Source: Saussurea involucrata
Taxonomy: Eukaryota; Streptophyta; Magnoliopsida; Asterales; Asteraceae
Direction of reading: 5' to 3'
Assembly: GCA_033807775.1 (NCBI GenBank)
Contig: CM066319.1
Coordinates: 160,399,983 to 160,463,982 of the forward strand
Length of the DNA: 64,000 nt
Below are positions 63,199-64,000 of this stretch, piece after piece. Below the pieces are notes generated by a model. It saw only the letters and a list, made by a program, of their open reading frames with translations. It did no database searches and was not told the origin of the DNA. The number at the start of each line of letters is the position of its first letter. The first letter of the stretch is position 1. A program made the translations under genes and the position numbers.

Positions 63199-64000
63199 TG
63201 TAACGACCCGGTTTCCCAAACATACAACAAATAACATATATTGCATAACTTCGTTACATTCATAACAAAAGATACATAATAATTCACGTACGGTCCCATA
63301 GTCTCAAAATTATACAATACAAAACATAAGTATTTCCTAATCTTCGTCAGCTATCAACCGCATTCTACACTTTATCCTTCCCTTTGCTATTAAAAGTTCC
63401 TCGACCTAGAATACATATTTTTGAAAACAAAATGAGGGTTAGACCAAACGGTCTAGTGAGATAATCCCTGTCAGTTTAAAATCCTTTTTGTAAAACACAA
63501 ATAACAACAAGTATTTAAATACCAAGCAAGACTTGTGCGCTGTGTACAACTCCTCATTCCCATGGCCAAATTAGTTGGTTGCGAGCCAACTAATTAATTT
63601 ACTCCGATGTACTAAAATTACAGCCAACACCGCTGTCCCTCCGTACAGCCAAAACTCCGCTGGTCCTAAGCCCGACCAACGTGCTCTCGTGTAGTGTAAT
63701 GCTCATATAAATAAATAGAATATACACCTCAATATATCATACTTTATTTATAAACACGTTGTCACATTCCTACCACATATTCATCTTATATATATATATG
63801 TGTATTCCAGTTTGAAAACGTTTTAAAGTAAAAACTCACCTGATTGCTTATCAAAAACCCTTCCAAGCGTTTCTCCGAGCTATCCGATCTTTTACCCAAA
63901 ATTCTCAGAATCTGAAACAATTTACATACAAATATCTCTTTACCAAAAGAACTCATAAGACTTACTAACAGGCTAAGAACTCTAGATAAATCTATCTAAC
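63199..64000 (+). repeat. Family-X LTR, plus strand, cut by the window edge
   Basis: It starts TGTAACGACCCGGTTTCCC and matches the reverse complement of 21621-20850 (TAATTCAC, CGGTCCCA, GTCTCAAAA, AAATGAGGGTTAGACC, GGTCTAGTGAGATAATCCCTG, CCATGGCCAAATTAGTTGGT). It interrupts the copia element just after its gag start. Confidence 0.88.

Noticed and set aside
1..64000. TGGTATCAGAGC sequences as possible tRNA genes
   Set aside because: Each is only 12-13 bases long and sits next to an LTR end. They are primer binding sites; no cloverleaf or A/B boxes accompany them.

Overview
The window is a stretch of plant nuclear heterochromatin-like DNA, almost certainly from a eudicot. The style of the Ty1/copia proteins and LTRs suggests an asterid, probably Asteraceae, but that is inference. 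I see no complete single-copy host gene. Nearly everything is transposable elements, many nested in one another, plus captured or decayed gene fragments.

Region by region. 1-11,027: a Sirevirus-type Ty1/copia retrotransposon on the minus strand, cut by the left window edge. It has a 5' LTR, gag, a frameshifted pol, then a third gene with its own promoter-like upstream region, a predicted intron and a nuclear-localisation-like sequence. 11,028-22,585: the right part of an LTR (family A), split by a solo LTR (family X, 11,640-21,621, TSD GATAC). That solo LTR is itself split by a non-coding Ty3/gypsy-derived element with 2.3-kb LTRs (11,692-20,117, TSD TTTAG). 22,586-23,399: an imperfect palindrome made from two copies of a gene fragment. 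24,353-29,970: a MULE with long TIRs, a perfect 9-bp TSD, a transposase gene and a small convergent coiled-coil gene; a hAT-like element sits inside it. 30,459-35,500: a gag-only LTR retrotransposon (minus, TSD AGCTC), next to a 5'-truncated plus-strand relative (35,647-39,071). 39,199-40,326: a TIR element carrying what looks like a captured exon. 40,929-50,000: an LTR remnant and several MITEs. 51,567-59,572: a young full-length Sirevirus-like Ty1/copia element (plus, TSD ATTGA) with one nonsense codon in pol. 59,600-61,120: decayed exons resembling RPA70/OB-fold proteins. 61,400-63,198: the 5' end of another copia element, interrupted at 63,199 by a second family-X LTR that runs off the right edge.

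The most unusual thing is in the left Sirevirus. The hexamer TCAGCG (or its complement CGCTGA) occurs about 55 times by eye in 11 kb, on both strands, in coding, intergenic and LTR sequence alike. It is nearly absent from the rest of the window. Together with the promoter-led, spliced, NLS-bearing third gene, this suggests an element-encoded nuclear factor with binding sites scattered across its own element, comparable in principle to the VANC/VANDAL anti-silencing system. That link is a hypothesis. The gag-only pair is also notable for repeated hairpins flanking gag: GCGCAAA repeats in the leader and CTGAAC/GTTCAG repeats just after the stop codon.
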